DNA of 64,000 bases from an uncultured Ruminococcus sp. (GTDB lineage: Bacteria; Bacillota; Clostridia; Oscillospirales; Acutalibacteraceae): positions 1 to 64,000 of the forward strand of contig UQCF01000002.1 in assembly GCA_900539465.1 (NCBI GenBank). Reading direction: 5' to 3'. Positions 42,785 through 51,164 of this stretch are shown one piece after another; within the stretch, counting starts at the first letter, position 1; every line of letters starts with the position of its first letter. The position numbers and the translations under genes are program-made. Under the pieces are notes generated by a model. It had not been told where the DNA came from. It saw only the letters and a program-made list of their open reading frames with translations, and searched no databases.

Positions 42785-44659
42785 TTATTTTTTAGTACGT
42801 CGCGCTCTTTCGGGTTCTGTTATTTTAGATGTGAACGCCGAGAGACAGCAAATCAAAAGATCTGCCATAACCGCCGACCATATAGGCATAACACCCACGA
42901 GTGTGAACAATATAATTAAAATCTTAACCGCAAAGCACACTGCCGCCGCCGCTTTGGCCGTGAAAACAGTCTTTTTAAAGAGTCTCACCGCTTCGCTTAG
43001 CTTTACAAGTCCGCCGCCGGAAAGCGAGATGTCCGCATTGCCGTCAAACTCACGGCTTACACGAATAACGCCTTTAATTTTTTCAGTGTCAAAATCTTTC
43101 TTCTTTATGTAAAATGCTTCGCCGTAACGTCTGCCGAGTGCCGTGAGCCATTCATTTCTCTCTTCATCGGTCAGTGCGGCATGGTATTCGTCCACATCGG
43201 CATATTTTGCAACGGCTCTTGCCGCGCTTTCGGAGTCTGACGTGAGCATTATTATTCTGCCTATGCCGCTTGAACGCAGGGCGGCAATTCCCTTTTGAAC
43301 CGATGGCTTTGCCTGCGTTTTGAGCGTTATTATTCCCACAAGCTTTGAATCAAGTGCCACAAGAATACCGTCTCTGTCGCCGGAGGGGATACCGTATTCT
43401 TTAAAAGTCTCTTTATCTGCACACAAAATGTTTTTGCCGGCAAATATCGCAAATGCGCCGTGACCGGGGATTTCGTTATAGCCGGATATATATTTTTCGT
43501 CTATCTCGGGTGCAACGCTTTTTATTGCGCTTGCAGAGGGGGAGCTTGAGTAATAAAGCGCACCTGCCGCAAGCAAAAGGACCGCTTTGGAATTTAGCCC
43601 CACAGGTGATGTAACTTCATCAACGCAAAGCATGTTGCCGCTCTCGACGGCGGATTTTTCAAATGCCGCGCACTTTGCTTTTGCCGCGTTTTCAATACAA
43701 GCACTGCTGTTTACCAATACGCCGAATTTTGCGGCGTTCCTTATCCCCGATAAAAACTCTGTCGTAACGCATAAAACGGCTGTGCCGGGGCACGACGCAG
43801 CGAGCAAAACCGCCGCTCTGAGAGTCCATACAGTCCACTCATGCGTTATTATCGCCGGCAAAAGCGCGGTTATTATGGCAAGGCATATAATTGCGGGCAC
43901 ATAATAAAATGAAATCTTCGATACCGTCTTTTGCAGCTTGCTCTTTTGATGAGCGGCGTCTCTGAGAGCTTTTTTTGTGAGTGTTGCGGCAGAGTCCGCA
44001 TAGGTCTTTGTGGTTTTTGCTATAAGTGTTTCGTTTGTGTTGGTCGAGCCGCTCGGTATTTCGTCGCCTGCCGAAATCTCTTTGCCGTTTCCGCCGTTTT
44101 CTGTCGGCGCAATAACGCGCGATGAGCCGTGCAAAACTTTGCAGTCTATCGGCACAACAGAATGCGGATAAATAACTATATTCGTACCGATAGCAACCTT
44201 TTGTGCAGGTACGCTCTCAACACTTTCATGTGAGGTGACGACGTTGGCATATTGGTTTTCGACGTTTGAGAACGTAATTATAGACTGTGAGTTTTTATGT
44301 CTTACCATGCTCTCAAGCTTTTTGAAAACCGCAAAAAGAATTGACGCCGACACAGCCTGCAATCTGCTGCCGAGCAGAGCAAAAATCAAAACCGCTATTA
44401 TTATCAGCGCGTTTTCGTCTGTCGTTCCCTCTTTCAGCTTTTCAAAAGCGGCCGCGGCAGTGGGCAAAAGCGTCATAATAATCGAGGCATAAAGCATAAG
44501 AGTGTAGACAATACCGGGAATCGCGCTGATTTTTATAAAAGACAAAATCATCAGCACAATGCCGATAAGAAACAGCATATCAAAAACTTTTGCGATTTTG
44601 CCGTGCACTCCCGAGGGGCAGATAGAAAAATTTTTAATGTTAAATTTTTTTGCTTGCAT
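42785..44659 (-). CDS. Degenerate P1B-type ATPase homologue lacking catalytic motifs
   Basis: A 624-residue intact reading frame with the architecture of heavy-metal P-type ATPases: paired N-terminal helices, actuator-like region (about 130-230), a helix pair with the metal-site CPC replaced by CPG (AASCPGTAVLCV, about 290), P/N domains (about 330-540) and final helices. The phosphorylation motif DKTGT reads EKSAV (in CAAFEKSAVESG, about 333); the TGES loop reads TENG; the GDGxND loop is missing; the hinge MLTGD reads MLTSD. It cannot run the normal phosphoenzyme cycle. AAGGATG precedes ATG 44659. It is the last gene of an operon with an ABC-2 exporter; a regulatory or structural membrane role is a guess. 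Confidence 0.8.
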   Translation of the reverse strand: MQAKKFNIKNFSICPSGVHGKIAKVFDMLFLIGIVLMILSFIKISAIPGIVYTLMLYASIIMTLLPTAAAAFEKLKEGTTDENALIIIAVLIFALLGSRLQAVSASILFAVFKKLESMVRHKNSQSIITFSNVENQYANVVTSHESVESVPAQKVAIGTNIVIYPHSVVPIDCKVLHGSSRVIAPTENGGNGKEISAGDEIPSGSTNTNETLIAKTTKTYADSAATLTKKALRDAAHQKSKLQKTVSKISFYYVPAIICLAIITALLPAIITHEWTVWTLRAAVLLAASCPGTAVLCVTTEFLSGIRNAAKFGVLVNSSACIENAAKAKCAAFEKSAVESGNMLCVDEVTSPVGLNSKAVLLLAAGALYYSSSPSASAIKSVAPEIDEKYISGYNEIPGHGAFAIFAGKNILCADKETFKEYGIPSGDRDGILVALDSKLVGIITLKTQAKPSVQKGIAALRSSGIGRIIMLTSDSESAARAVAKYADVDEYHAALTDEERNEWLTALGRRYGEAFYIKKKDFDTEKIKGVIRVSREFDGNADISLSGGGLVKLSEAVRLFKKTVFTAKAAAAVCFAVKILIILFTLVGVMPIWSAVMADLLICCLSAFTSKITEPERARRTKK

Positions 44660-44678
44660 AAAGAACCATCCTTAAAGT

Positions 44679-45410
44679 TTATCTGCGGTGCTTTTTAGTG
44701 AACACAAACGCAGCTGCTACAAATATTATAGCAGAACTTACAAGAGTCCACAAAAGGTTTTTTAATAAATTTTCAAAACTGCCTGCCGAAGTGTCTTTTA
44801 CAAGGTCCAAAATATGCTCAAACGGCAGTATGCTGCAAAATACGGCAAAGCCGCCCTTTATTGTTTTTATCGGAATCCATGTACCGCTCAAAAGCGCAAA
44901 TGCGTTAATAACTATCGAGCTTATTCCGCCGACCTGGGTGGGTGAAAAGATAGAGCCGAATAAAAGCCCGATGCTGATAAAAAACAGTGATGCCGCCATG
45001 AGGGCGAGCAGAGTCGGCAAAGTGTAAATGTTTATCTTCATGCCGAAAGCCGCGCCGACAGCAAGGCACAAAATGCTTTGTGCGAGCGCGAGCGGCAGCA
45101 TGGGCAGGGCATAGCCCAAAATAAAATCCGACGTTTTCATGGGTGAGGCCAACAGTCTTGTTAAAAAAGAATTGTTGTTATCGTTTGCCATTAAAAGGCT
45201 TAAAAACAGTGTCAAAAAAGACAGACCGAAGGTTGCCATGCTCGGTGCCATTTCACCTGCGCCGAACATTGAGGGCATACTGTCTACACTGCTTGAGATA
45301 ACGCAAAAAAGGCACAGCATGATTATCGGAAGTCCCACGCCGAATATCAAGCTCAAAGGGTCCCTTACGATTTCTTTCAGATTTCTCTTTGAAAAAACCA
45401 AAGCTTTCAT
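44679..45410 (-). CDS. ABC-2 type transporter permease
   Basis: A 243-residue membrane subunit with six hydrophobic helices. It begins with the amphipathic RNLKEIVRDPLSLIFGVGLP typical of ABC-2 exporters. ATG 45410 overlaps the stop of the ATPase gene (ATGA), with GAGGA inside that gene as the ribosome site. It pairs with the ATPase upstream and is followed after 19 bases by the degenerate P-type ATPase. Substrate is unknown; drugs, peptides or lipids are all possible. Confidence 0.88.
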   Translation of the reverse strand: MKALVFSKRNLKEIVRDPLSLIFGVGLPIIMLCLFCVISSSVDSMPSMFGAGEMAPSMATFGLSFLTLFLSLLMANDNNNSFLTRLLASPMKTSDFILGYALPMLPLALAQSILCLAVGAAFGMKINIYTLPTLLALMAASLFFISIGLLFGSIFSPTQVGGISSIVINAFALLSGTWIPIKTIKGGFAVFCSILPFEHILDLVKDTSAGSFENLLKNLLWTLVSSAIIFVAAAFVFTKKHRR

Positions 45411-46138
45411 ATGTCCTCCTCACCGGCGCAAAGCGAAACAAATGCGTCTTCAAGCGATTCTTTTTTTGTCATTTGTTTAAGCTCTTCGGCAGTGCCGACG
45501 GCTTTTATAACGCCCTCGTCCATTATGGCTATTCTGTCGGCAAGAGCCTCCGCCTCTTCAAGATAATGAGTTGTGAGAATAACCGTGACCTTGCCCTTGA
45601 GCGGCTCAATATGCTTCCAAAGCTTTCTTCTTGCCATAACGTCGAGCCCGAGCGTCGGCTCATCCAAAAACAGTATTTTGGGCTTTGAAATCATCGCCAT
45701 TGCAATGCTCAAACGCCTTTGCATACCGCCGGAGAGTGTGCGTGCCTTGTCAGAAGCCCTCTCGGTTAAATCAAAAGATTTCATGTATTCTTCTGCAAGC
45801 TCTCTTGCTTTTCTTTTATCCTCGCCGTATATCTGCGCCGAGAATTCAAGATTTTCTTTAACGGTTAATTTGTTAGCAACAGCCGTCTCTTGCGGAGATA
45901 CGTTTATCATTTTTTTAGCTTCAATGCAGTCTTTAACTATGCTTTTGCCGAAAATCAGTGCGTCGCCGCTTGTGGGAGTTGTAAGACTCGTAAGCATTTT
46001 AATCGTTGTTGTTTTGCCGGCACCGTTTTGACCGAGCAATGCAAACATCTCTCCGTCATTTACGGTGAGGCTGAGTGATTTTACCGCAGTGCGGTTTTTA
46101 TATGCTTTTGTAAGATTTTGGGTTTCAATCGCATACAT
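45407..46138 (-). CDS. ABC transporter ATP-binding protein
   Basis: A 243-residue (from ATG 46138) drug-exporter-type ATPase. Walker A is GQNGAGKTT, signature TLSGGMQRRLSIAM, Walker B ILFLDEPTLGLD, switch His in TTHYLEEAE. A GTG at 46153 is an alternative start. It overlaps the end of the AbrB-type gene, so the operon is translationally coupled. Confidence 0.93.
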   Translation of the reverse strand: MYAIETQNLTKAYKNRTAVKSLSLTVNDGEMFALLGQNGAGKTTTIKMLTSLTTPTSGDALIFGKSIVKDCIEAKKMINVSPQETAVANKLTVKENLEFSAQIYGEDKRKARELAEEYMKSFDLTERASDKARTLSGGMQRRLSIAMAMISKPKILFLDEPTLGLDVMARRKLWKHIEPLKGKVTVILTTHYLEEAEALADRIAIMDEGVIKAVGTAEELKQMTKKESLEDAFVSLCAGEEDI

Positions 46139-46361
46139 CTTTTTCACCGTCACTTTCTTTTTGCGCCTTTAAAACGCTGTTTGCAAATTGGGTGAATATG
46201 TCGTTGTTTACTATCGCAATGCCTTTTTCGATATCGCCGAGCAGCAAAACCGTGTCACCGGGCGATATGCTGAATATATTGCGTGCCTCTTTGGGTATTA
46301 CAATCTGCCCCTTTTCACCGACTTTTGCCGTCCAGGCATATTTGCCTTCTATTCCTTTCAT
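46125..46361 (-). CDS. AbrB/MazE-type DNA-binding regulator
   Basis: A 78-residue protein with an N-terminal swapped-hairpin AbrB/SpoVT domain: AWTAKVGEKGQIVIPKEAR then FSISPGDTVLLLGD. A short C-terminal helix follows. ATG 46361 has GGAG about ten bases upstream; the in-frame ATG at 46409 overlaps the -10 box and is rejected. First gene of the operon, with an inverted repeat at its start region, so probably autoregulatory and controlling the exporter. Confidence 0.85.
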   Translation of the reverse strand: MKGIEGKYAWTAKVGEKGQIVIPKEARNIFSISPGDTVLLLGDIEKGIAIVNNDIFTQFANSVLKAQKESDGEKDVCD

Positions 46362-46387
46362 GTCAACATCTCCGTTATATAAGTATG

Positions 46388-46438
46388 ATTTGTATAACTT
46401 ATCATACAAATTATATTACTGCCGCATAAATATGTCAA
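46388..46438 (-). promoter_or_regulatory. Consensus promoter with overlapping operator for the AbrB-ABC operon
   Basis: On the minus strand TTGACA (46433-46438), 17 bases, TATAAT (46410-46415): a perfect consensus. A perfect inverted repeat, ATTTGTAT (46388-46395) and ATACAAAT (46404-46411), overlaps the -10 box edge and the expected start site, a typical repressor position. Confidence 0.8.
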
Positions 46439-46500
46439 CATAAATTTTGATTAAAAGAATTTTGCGGGCAATGTCACAAATAATATCCTTGGTGATCAAT

Positions 46501-48117
46501 ATGCAAAAAAGAGCGATAATAGTTTTCTTTTCAATATGCTTCGCAATGGGATTTTTGTGCGTAAGACTTTTCACAATTTCCTGTGAACTTTCGGACGCAA
46601 GCTATATTCAGTCGCACTATAAAAAAATAACATTAGATACGCTTAGACTTCCCGTATATGATATGAACGGCAAAAAGCTTTTAAATAACGGCACCGAAAA
46701 TTATATTGCCGCAAGGCCGGGAGAAAAATCGCTCGAAACGCTGAAAGAGATATTAAACGAAGATGAGTTCAAAACAATATCTCCGTCACTTTTAAAGGGC
46801 TCGCCGTCATATGTCGATGTGGGTCAAAAAGAAATTGCAAATAACGATAATGTAATTACGCTCAAAAAATATCTAAGATATTCAGAGAGGCAGACCGCCG
46901 CTCACCTTTTGGGATATGTCAACTCCGACGGCAGCGGAGTTTCGGGGATAGAGCGGTGCTTTGACGATTATTTAAAGACGGATATAAAGCTTTATGCAGG
47001 CTTTTTGAGCGATGTCAACGGCAATATAGTGAACGGCGCACCGATAGAGACCGACAAGAGATATAACGAATCAAAAGCCGGTGTTTACTTGACATTGGAT
47101 TCTGGAATACAAAAAACAGTCGAGGAGGAACTGTCGGTTTCCGAAATAAAAAAGGGAGCGGTTCTGATAACCGACACAAAAAGCGGAGCGATAAGAGCCA
47201 TTGCGTCTGTGCCGACATATGAACCTGCCGATATTGCAAAAAGCATGAATGACCCCGATTCTCCCCTTGTGAACCGTGCGCTCAGTGCATTCCCCGTCGG
47301 TTCTGTGTTTAAGGTCGCGGTCGCGGCGGCCGCACTCGAAAACGGATTTAACGAGAACGAAACATATCTGTGCAGCGGCTCGGTAGAAATCGACGGCAAG
47401 ATTTTTCACTGCAACAATTCGACCGCACACGGCGAAATAAACATGTGCAAGGCGCTTGAACACTCGTGCAACTGTTATTTTGTGGAGCTTTCGCGAAAAA
47501 TCGGAGCAGATAAAATTTTAGAGACTGCAAAAATTTTCGGCTTCGGCGAAAAAACAGAAATAGCAAAATCACTGTATTCGTTTTCGGGCAAACTTCCGAC
47601 AAAAGAGGAGCTGAAGCTGCCGGGCAACCTTGCAAATTTTTCTTTTGGGCAGGGGTCGTTTACCGCCACGCCGCTGCAAATAGCAAACATGTTCAGCGCG
47701 GTGGCAAACAAGGGCAGCTACACTTTGCCGTATTCGGTTTTATATGCTGCGGATATTGATGGGAATATGTCATATGTCAATACACCGGATGCGCCGGTGC
47801 ACGCTTTGAGCAAAAATACCGCACAAAAATTATCGGTTATGCTAAAATCCGTAATTGAAAACGGCACGGCTCAAAGAGCTAAAACAGAGGGCTTCGCCTG
47901 CGCCGGCAAAACCGCCACGGCACAGACGGGCAGCTATAACCCCGACGGCAGCGAAAAGCTTTGCACATGGTTCGGCGGATATTTTCCCGCGGATAATCCT
48001 AAGTACACGGTGGTTATTCTGAAAGAGGACGGCTCCACCGGCGGAGCGGACTGCGCGCCTGTTTTTAAAGCGATAGCGCAAAGAATAGCCGAAACTGAAA
48101 AAATAATAGGTAACTGA
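46501..48117 (+). CDS. Class B penicillin-binding protein (PbpA/SpoVD-like)
   Basis: A 538-residue transpeptidase with an N-terminal membrane anchor (about 5-25). The dimerisation-domain motif RGxIxDRNG appears as LPVYDMNGKKL. Catalytic motifs: SxxK is SVFK (in PVGSVFKVA), SxN is SCN (EHSCNCYF), and KTG is KTA (CAGKTATAQTG). It would cross-link peptidoglycan in elongation, division or spore cortex. ATG 46501 is chosen because the anchor begins right after it; GGTGATC is the weak ribosome site. No partner SEDS protein is nearby. Confidence 0.85.
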   Translation: MQKRAIIVFFSICFAMGFLCVRLFTISCELSDASYIQSHYKKITLDTLRLPVYDMNGKKLLNNGTENYIAARPGEKSLETLKEILNEDEFKTISPSLLKGSPSYVDVGQKEIANNDNVITLKKYLRYSERQTAAHLLGYVNSDGSGVSGIERCFDDYLKTDIKLYAGFLSDVNGNIVNGAPIETDKRYNESKAGVYLTLDSGIQKTVEEELSVSEIKKGAVLITDTKSGAIRAIASVPTYEPADIAKSMNDPDSPLVNRALSAFPVGSVFKVAVAAAALENGFNENETYLCSGSVEIDGKIFHCNNSTAHGEINMCKALEHSCNCYFVELSRKIGADKILETAKIFGFGEKTEIAKSLYSFSGKLPTKEELKLPGNLANFSFGQGSFTATPLQIANMFSAVANKGSYTLPYSVLYAADIDGNMSYVNTPDAPVHALSKNTAQKLSVMLKSVIENGTAQRAKTEGFACAGKTATAQTGSYNPDGSEKLCTWFGGYFPADNPKYTVVILKEDGSTGGADCAPVFKAIAQRIAETEKIIGN

Positions 48118-48136
48118 AAAAAATTTAAAAATATAC

Positions 48137-48165
48137 TTGAAAAAAAGAACCGTATCTATTATAAT
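48137..48165 (+). promoter_or_regulatory. Sigma-A promoter of tRNA-Thr
   Basis: TTGAAA (48137-48142), 17 bases, TATAAT (48160-48165), about 30 bases before the tRNA. Confidence 0.75.
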
Positions 48166-48195
48166 GTACGGGCAGTGTTTAAAACTGCTTGTGTT

Positions 48196-48271
48196 GCTAC
48201 CGTGGCTCAGTTGGTAGAGCAGCGCATTCGTAATGCGCAGGTCGTCGGTTCGAGTCCGACCGGTAGCTCCA
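48196..48271 (+). tRNA. tRNA-Thr (anticodon CGT)
   Basis: A complete cloverleaf of 76 bases: acceptor GCTACCG with CGGTAGC, D-arm GCTC/GAGC, anticodon stem GCGCA/TGCGC with loop TTCGTAA (anticodon CGT), T-arm GTCGG-TTCGAGT-CCGAC, discriminator T and an encoded CCA. Confidence 0.97.
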
Positions 48272-48272
48272 A

Positions 48273-48312
48273 CCCGCAAGCCCTTGTATATCAAGGCTTG
48301 CGGGCTTTTTTA
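48273..48312 (+). terminator. Intrinsic terminator after tRNA-Thr
   Basis: CCCGCAAGCC (48273-48282) pairs perfectly with GGCTTGCGGG (48295-48304), followed by CTTTTTT. Confidence 0.9.
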
Positions 48313-48450
48313 TGCTTGCTTTTGGTTTATAAAAATATCTGTGGAAAAGTCAAGAAATGTGCAATTGTTTCACACTGCATCAGAGTAGGGAAAGACAGCA
48401 ATGCAAAATCAAATAATACCGATAATACAAGCGAAAAAGAAAAGGCCGAT

Positions 48451-48963
48451 ATGGCATATAACAAAACAATAAGTGATTTTGCTGAATCCAATGATGCCAA
48501 GGCTGGCGAAAACAGCGACTTTATGGCAGAATTAAAATCCGTTGCAAAAACTCCGGAAGAAGTTGATATGATAAAAAGAAAAGAAGAGATAATAGACGCA
48601 GAATACGATGCCAAAGATATGCTTACCCAAATAAAAAGGGATATTATGATAAAAGCGAAAAATGCAAAATATAATTCATCGGGAAAGATAGTTGCTTATG
48701 GTGATTTCTCGAGGGATTATGTTAGTCATAACAGTTATGGATATATTATAAAAAATGAAAATAAATTCAAATATTTAATTGATGATTTGTGCCGCTTGGC
48801 GGCTTTGGATGGAATAAAGGTGGAAAAAATTGTTGCAAAAGACAGTAGAACGGGTTTGGAATATGACTTTCCGAGTGAGACATTAAGCGGGTTTATGCTT
48901 GATTATTGCAATTTGGTGGTTAAATGCAGCTGCACCATACCGCAGAGCACTTTTGACGAATAA
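48451..48963 (+). CDS. Orphan protein (170 aa)
   Basis: A 170-residue soluble protein with a charged helical first half (about 30-75) and a mixed second half. ATG 48451 is the first methionine of the frame beyond the tRNA gene, with AAAAGG ten bases upstream; upstream codons run through the tRNA and terminator and are not credible. No family was recognised, and no promoter is obvious. Confidence 0.55.
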   Translation: MAYNKTISDFAESNDAKAGENSDFMAELKSVAKTPEEVDMIKRKEEIIDAEYDAKDMLTQIKRDIMIKAKNAKYNSSGKIVAYGDFSRDYVSHNSYGYIIKNENKFKYLIDDLCRLAALDGIKVEKIVAKDSRTGLEYDFPSETLSGFMLDYCNLVVKCSCTIPQSTFDE

Positions 48964-48984
48964 ATACTTCTAAATCTTGCCGTA

Positions 48985-49014
48985 TTGACGAAAGGCGCAT
49001 TGTTGTATTATAAT
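48985..49014 (+). promoter_or_regulatory. Promoter of the CorC/CNNM-type gene
   Basis: TTGACG (48985-48990), 18 bases, TATAAT (49009-49014). It implies a leader of about 105 bases before the start codon. Confidence 0.7.
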
Positions 49015-49020
49015 AAAAGC

Positions 49021-49126
49021 GAACCTTTCCGGGAGGATATTAACGGACAAAGAATACAAAAACAGGCATATCTGTTCCGCGGGGCAGGTATGCTTTTGTT
49101 ATAAAAATTAAGGAGATCCGAGCTTT
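49021..49126 (+). promoter_or_regulatory. Structured 5' leader of the CorC/CNNM-type gene
   Basis: About 105 untranslated bases with a long imperfect hairpin at 49060-49100 (ACAGGCATATCTG against CAGGTATGCTTTTGT). It is preceded by a GGAGG at 49032-49036 not followed by a start codon. It does not match the M-box, yybP-ykoY or ydaO consensus by eye. It may be a small attenuator or an undescribed cis element. Confidence 0.4.
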
Positions 49127-50386
49127 ATGCAAAAAGATATATTGACTGTTGTTCTTTTGCTTTTTTTAGTTTCGATGTCGGCTTATTTTTCGGCAAGTGA
49201 AACCGCATTTTCGTCACTTAACATAACAAGAATAAAATCACTGGCAGAAAAAGGGAACAAAAAAGCCGATTTGGTGCTGAAGCTTTCTGCTCAGTACGAC
49301 AAGCTGCTTTCAAGCATACTTATCGGCAACAACATTGTTAATATCGCAATGGCGTCTGTCGGCACAGTGCTTTTTGTGCGCTATTTCGGCAATGTGGGCG
49401 CAACAATTTCCACGGTGGTGATAACCGTTGTTGTTTTGATTTTCGGCGAAATTTCGCCCAAGAGTCTTGCGAAAGATAACCCCGAGCGCTTTGCCTTTCG
49501 TTCTGCGCCGTTGCTCAAATTTTTTGTCACCGTTTTCACACCGCTTAACTTTCTTTTTGCTCAGTGGAAAAAGCTGCTCTCAAAAATTTTCAAGTCAAAA
49601 ACTCCCGATTCAATGACTCAGGACGAGCTTCTGCTCCTTGTCGGAGAGGCGGAGCAGGCCGGCGGAATAAACGGCGACGAGGGCAGGCTTTTGAGAAGCG
49701 CAATAGAGTTTACCGACCGTGAGGCAGAGGATATTTTAACCCACAGAGTGGACCTTGCCGCAGTTCAAAAGGATGCGGGAAAAGACGAAATCGCAAAGAT
49801 GTTTTCAGAAACTAAGTATTCGCGTCTTTTGGTTTATGACGAGAGCCTGGACGATATTATCGGCATTATAAATCAAAAGGATTTTTACACTGCAAGCGGA
49901 ATAACGGAAAAAAGCGTGCAGGATATTATGATGAAGCCGATATTTATTCCGCCATGGGTAAAGATAAGCGATTTGCTGAAGCTTTTACAAAGCAAAAAAT
50001 CACACCTTGCCGTTGTCAGTGATGAATACGGCGGAACGCTCGGCATAGTCACAATGGAGGATATTCTCGAAGAGCTTGTCGGCGAAATTTGGGATGAACA
50101 CGATGAGGCGGTGGAGACATTTGTCAAAACGGACGATGATACATACCGCGTTCAATGCTCCGAGGAGCTTGAAAAGCTGTGCGAATTTTTTAATTTGACA
50201 ACCGACAGCGACAGCAATTCCATAAGCGGCTGGGTTATGGAGAAGCTTGATAAAATTCCTGTTGTCGGCGATAATTTTGTGTATGAAAATCTGTTTGTTA
50301 CCGTAACCAAAACAGATGAGCGCCGCGTGCTTGAGATAGAAGTAAAGGTTCTGCCGATACCCGAAAAAGAAGAAACCGATAAATAA
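49127..50386 (+). CDS. CNNM/CorC-type membrane protein with CBS domains
   Basis: A 419-residue hemolysin C/CorC-family protein linked to magnesium or cobalt transport. DUF21 membrane domain with four hydrophobic helices (about 1-160; SASETAFSSLNITRIK and GEISPKSLAKDNPERFA are signatures), two CBS repeats (about 205-325; GIINQKDFY and GTLGIVTMEDILEELVGEIWDE), then a CorC_HlyC domain (about 335-412). AAGGAG lies before the ATG. Ion specificity is not decidable. Confidence 0.93.
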   Translation: MQKDILTVVLLLFLVSMSAYFSASETAFSSLNITRIKSLAEKGNKKADLVLKLSAQYDKLLSSILIGNNIVNIAMASVGTVLFVRYFGNVGATISTVVITVVVLIFGEISPKSLAKDNPERFAFRSAPLLKFFVTVFTPLNFLFAQWKKLLSKIFKSKTPDSMTQDELLLLVGEAEQAGGINGDEGRLLRSAIEFTDREAEDILTHRVDLAAVQKDAGKDEIAKMFSETKYSRLLVYDESLDDIIGIINQKDFYTASGITEKSVQDIMMKPIFIPPWVKISDLLKLLQSKKSHLAVVSDEYGGTLGIVTMEDILEELVGEIWDEHDEAVETFVKTDDDTYRVQCSEELEKLCEFFNLTTDSDSNSISGWVMEKLDKIPVVGDNFVYENLFVTVTKTDERRVLEIEVKVLPIPEKEETDK

Positions 50387-50427
50387 AAAATCCGGTCTGC
50401 ATTTTTGTGTGCAGACCGGATTTTTGA
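50385..50427. terminator. Bidirectional intrinsic terminator
   Basis: AATCCGGTCTGCA (50389-50401) pairs perfectly with TGCAGACCGGATT (50410-50422), with A and T runs on the flanks. Confidence 0.92.
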
Positions 50428-50440
50428 CGTTGCTTTTTGT

Positions 50441-51067
50441 TTAGTTTTTGCCTTTTGCCTCTTTTGCGATGGGCTTAATTGAGATAAGCACAACAGCGGC
50501 AATAACAGAGATTATAAGCTCGGGGAGCATATATGATGCGTTGTAAACAAGAGAATATACCAGTGCAAGAGCGTTGCCGGAGAAATCCCCGAGAAGCTTT
50601 GCTCCGAAGTCACCCCAGCCGGCGATTGTGTCCTCGGCATAGCCGCCCCATACGATGTAGCCGGTAATGATGTGGCAGATGTAGCGAAGAAATGCAGCAA
50701 ATGCTGCGCCGAGAGCGAATGACGCCTGCGGATTTTTGATTTTCTTTTTGAATATGCCTGCAAGACCGAGAACGGCGAAAGCAACAAGATAGTCAAAAAG
50801 AAGGCAGAGAATAAAGTTCGGAATATTGTCCGTGAGGTATGCGAGCGAGTTTGCCGCACCGGAAATGCACTGAACAATACCGAGAACAAGTCCCGTGCCG
50901 AGACCCCATTTTGCGCCGTAGGCGTAGCCTGCGAACATAACGGGAACCATGCTGAAAAGTGTGATTGAACCGCCGAAGGGCATCTCAAAAACCTTGACGA
51001 ATGAGAGCGCGATCGAAAGAGCCGCCATGACGGCGCATACGGTCAGTTTTTTTGTGTTCTGGTTCAT
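50441..51067 (-). CDS. thiT: Thiamine ECF transporter S component ThiT
   Basis: A 208-residue membrane substrate-binding subunit for thiamine, working with the shared EcfAA'T module (not in the window). Six helices. MPFGGSITLFSMVPVMFAGY near the N-terminus and the YNASYMLPELI segment near the C-terminus are ThiT signatures. ATG 51067 has AAAGGA upstream; the longer in-frame start at 51103 has none. The TPP riboswitch upstream confirms the vitamin: expression should fall when TPP is abundant. Confidence 0.93.
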   Translation of the reverse strand: MNQNTKKLTVCAVMAALSIALSFVKVFEMPFGGSITLFSMVPVMFAGYAYGAKWGLGTGLVLGIVQCISGAANSLAYLTDNIPNFILCLLFDYLVAFAVLGLAGIFKKKIKNPQASFALGAAFAAFLRYICHIITGYIVWGGYAEDTIAGWGDFGAKLLGDFSGNALALVYSLVYNASYMLPELIISVIAAVVLISIKPIAKEAKGKN

Positions 51068-51112
51068 ATAAACACGTCCTTTAAAATATTCAACCAAATC
51101 CAAAGATTATAC

Positions 51113-51152
51113 GGCAAAAAATAAAGCGAACGCATTTTAAGCGCTCGCTTTG
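51113..51152 (-). terminator. Terminator of the TPP riboswitch
   Basis: On the minus strand AAAGCGAGCGC pairs with GCGTTCGCTTT (one G-T pair), followed by ATTTTTTG. It lies between aptamer and thiT and is the expression platform. Confidence 0.85.
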
Positions 51153-51164
51153 GCTTTTATATAA

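Noticed and set aside
42785..44659. Explanation of the degenerate P-type ATPase as a frameshifted pseudogene
   Set aside because: The frame is open over 624 codons with helices and domain spacing preserved; the losses are substitutions and loop deletions, not stops or frameshifts.
48175..48450. Extension of the 170-residue orphan gene back to 48175
   Set aside because: This part of the frame lies across tRNA-Thr and its terminator and has no ribosome site.
49021..49126. M-box (Mg2+) riboswitch before the CorC/CNNM gene
   Set aside because: The leader is about 105 bases, shorter than an M-box, and none of its conserved segments is visible.
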